Shown here piece by piece: positions 6,107 to 7,075 of a stretch of DNA of 7,075 nucleotides (the first letter of the stretch is position 1; the number at the start of each line of letters is the position of its first letter). The position numbers and the translations under genes were made by a program. The DNA comes from Ideonella_A sp031398385 (lineage in GTDB: Bacteria; Pseudomonadota; Gammaproteobacteria; Burkholderiales; Burkholderiaceae_C). The notes beneath the pieces were generated by a model. That model was given only the letters and a program-made list of their open reading frames with translations, did not search any database and was not told where the DNA came from. The DNA is taken from contig JANNNE010000126.1 of the NCBI GenBank assembly GCA_031398385.1, positions 1 through 7,075 of the forward strand. The letters run 5' to 3'.

Positions 6107-7075
6107 CTAGACCGGCAACATCCTCAGCTTGATGCTGCGCCCCTTCACCTTGCCGGCGGACAAGCGTGTCAGCACCTGCTCGGCGATGCCCGACCGCACC
6201 GCCAGATAGGTCGAAAAATCGTTGACGTTGATCTTGCCGATATCGGCCGCGACGAAGCCGAGGTCCTTGGTCAACGCGCCCAGGATATCGCCGGCGCGGA
6301 TCTTCTCCTTGCGCCCGCCCAGGATCTGCAGGGTCGTCATCGGCGGGCGCAGCGGCGCGGGATCGGTATCGACCAGCGCATCCAGCTTCATCCACTGGGT
6401 GCTGAATCCGTGCGCAACTTCCAGTTGCCCGACCCGACCCATCTCGTCGAGCCCGACCAGGCTGAAGGCCCAGCCGTCGGCGCCGGCACGACCGGTGCGG
6501 CCGATCCGGTGCAGATGGGTCGCCGCGTCCGGGGCGATCTCGACATTGATCACCGCCTCGAGTTGCTCGATGTCGAGCCCGCGCGCCGCGATGTCGGTGG
6601 CCACCAGCACGCTGCAGCTTCGGTTGGCGAAGCGCACGATCACCTGGTCCCGCTCGCGCTGATCGAGATCGCCGTGCAGTTCGAGGGCCGAGAAGCCTTG
6701 TGCTCGCAGCACCTGCACCAGGTCGCGGCAGGTCTGCTTGGTGTTGCAGAACGCCAGCGTGCTGGCCGGGCGAAAGTGGTTCAGCAGCGTCGACACCGCG
6801 TGCAGGCGCTGCGCCTCGCCGACCTCGAAGAACTGCTGCCGGATCTGGCCGGCCGCATGCACCGTGTCGAGCTTGATCTCGACCGGTTCGCGCATCAGCG
6901 AAGCAGCCAGCTTGCTGACGCCGGGCGGATAGGTGGCCGAGAACAACAAGGTCTGGCGCTGCTTCGGGCACAGCTTCGCAATCCCGGCGATGTCATCGAA
7001 GAAACCCATGTCGAGCATGCGATCGGCTTCGTCGAGCACCAGGGTCTGCAGTGCCGCGAGCTGCAGGCTGTCGCG
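6107..7075 (-). CDS. dbpA: ATP-dependent RNA helicase DbpA (5' end outside the window)
   Basis: The 322 visible residues run off the right edge. E. coli DbpA has about 457, so roughly the first 135 (Q motif, Walker A) are missing. DEAD-box motifs appear in order: VLDEAD (II), SAT (III), LAFCNTK (IV), VATDIAARGLD (V) and HRIGRTGRAG (VI). The last 75 or so residues, from GGRKEKIRAGDILGALTKDL to KGRSIKLRML, match the DbpA C-terminal RNA-binding domain. That domain targets hairpin 92 of 23S rRNA and separates DbpA from other DEAD-box helicases. The expected role is late assembly of the 50S subunit. The GTG at 7039 is only the Val of motif II, not a start. The gene is followed by the ProQ/FinO-type gene after 89 bases, on the same strand. 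Confidence 0.95.
   Translation of the reverse strand, partial: RDSLQLAALQTLVLDEADRMLDMGFFDDIAGIAKLCPKQRQTLLFSATYPPGVSKLAASLMREPVEIKLDTVHAAGQIRQQFFEVGEAQRLHAVSTLLNHFRPASTLAFCNTKQTCRDLVQVLRAQGFSALELHGDLDQRERDQVIVRFANRSCSVLVATDIAARGLDIEQLEAVINVEIAPDAATHLHRIGRTGRAGADGWAFSLVGLDEMGRVGQLEVAHGFSTQWMKLDALVDTDPAPLRPPMTTLQILGGRKEKIRAGDILGALTKDLGFVAADIGKINVNDFSTYLAVRSGIAEQVLTRLSAGKVKGRSIKLRMLPV

Noticed and set aside
6107..6971. A reading frame on the minus strand, continuous with the ProQ/FinO-type gene, that stays open right through dbpA and could suggest a DbpA-ProQ fusion by -1 frameshift or a 625-residue protein.
   Set aside because: In this part it is a shadow of dbpA, Arg/Gly/Ala-rich as expected for an alternative frame in GC-rich DNA. 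The dbpA frame carries all helicase motifs and ends cleanly after its RNA-binding domain. I saw no slippery sequence at the junction.

Overview
The window is a high-GC stretch of proteobacterial DNA. The gene set (homogentisate pathway, DbpA helicase, a ProQ/FinO-domain protein, a VF530 protein) and the strong G/C bias at third codon positions fit a gamma- or betaproteobacterium, for example Xanthomonadales-like or Burkholderiales-like. I cannot name the genus from sequence alone. No mobile element, tRNA, rRNA or CRISPR array is visible.

Left part (1-4743, + strand) is an aromatic-acid catabolic operon converging on homogentisate. It opens with the last 35 codons of an unidentified gene. Next come a class A FAD-dependent aromatic hydroxylase (168-1859, GTG start) and a 67-residue DUF2783-type protein whose start overlaps the hydroxylase stop by ATGA. 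Homogentisate 1,2-dioxygenase (hmgA, 2111-3436) and fumarylacetoacetase (fahA/hmgB, 3433-4743, again an ATGA overlap) follow. The large flavoprotein plus tiny partner resemble the two-component 3-hydroxyphenylacetate 6-hydroxylase MhaAB of Pseudomonas putida. On that reading the operon makes homogentisate, opens its ring with HmgA, and after isomerisation cleaves fumarylacetoacetate to fumarate and acetoacetate with FahA. The maleylacetoacetate isomerase that should act between HmgA and FahA is not in the window.

Right part (4829-7075, - strand) is a set of nucleic-acid-binding genes read towards the catabolic operon. In transcription order they are a 5'-truncated dbpA RNA helicase, a ProQ/FinO-domain RNA-binding protein with an unusual N-terminal 12-residue repeat and a basic tail, and a small VF530-family protein only 19 bases further on. 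The two operons meet tail to tail in an 85-base spacer that carries a three-copy 21-bp repeat running out of fahA and a hairpin overlapping the VF530 stop codon.

The most interesting points are the MhaAB-like pair joined directly to the central homogentisate genes, the missing isomerase, the repeat-bearing ProQ/FinO protein with its uncertain start, and the tandem repeat that contains the fahA stop codon. No wholly new system is evident. There is no gene-free stretch longer than 300 bases.
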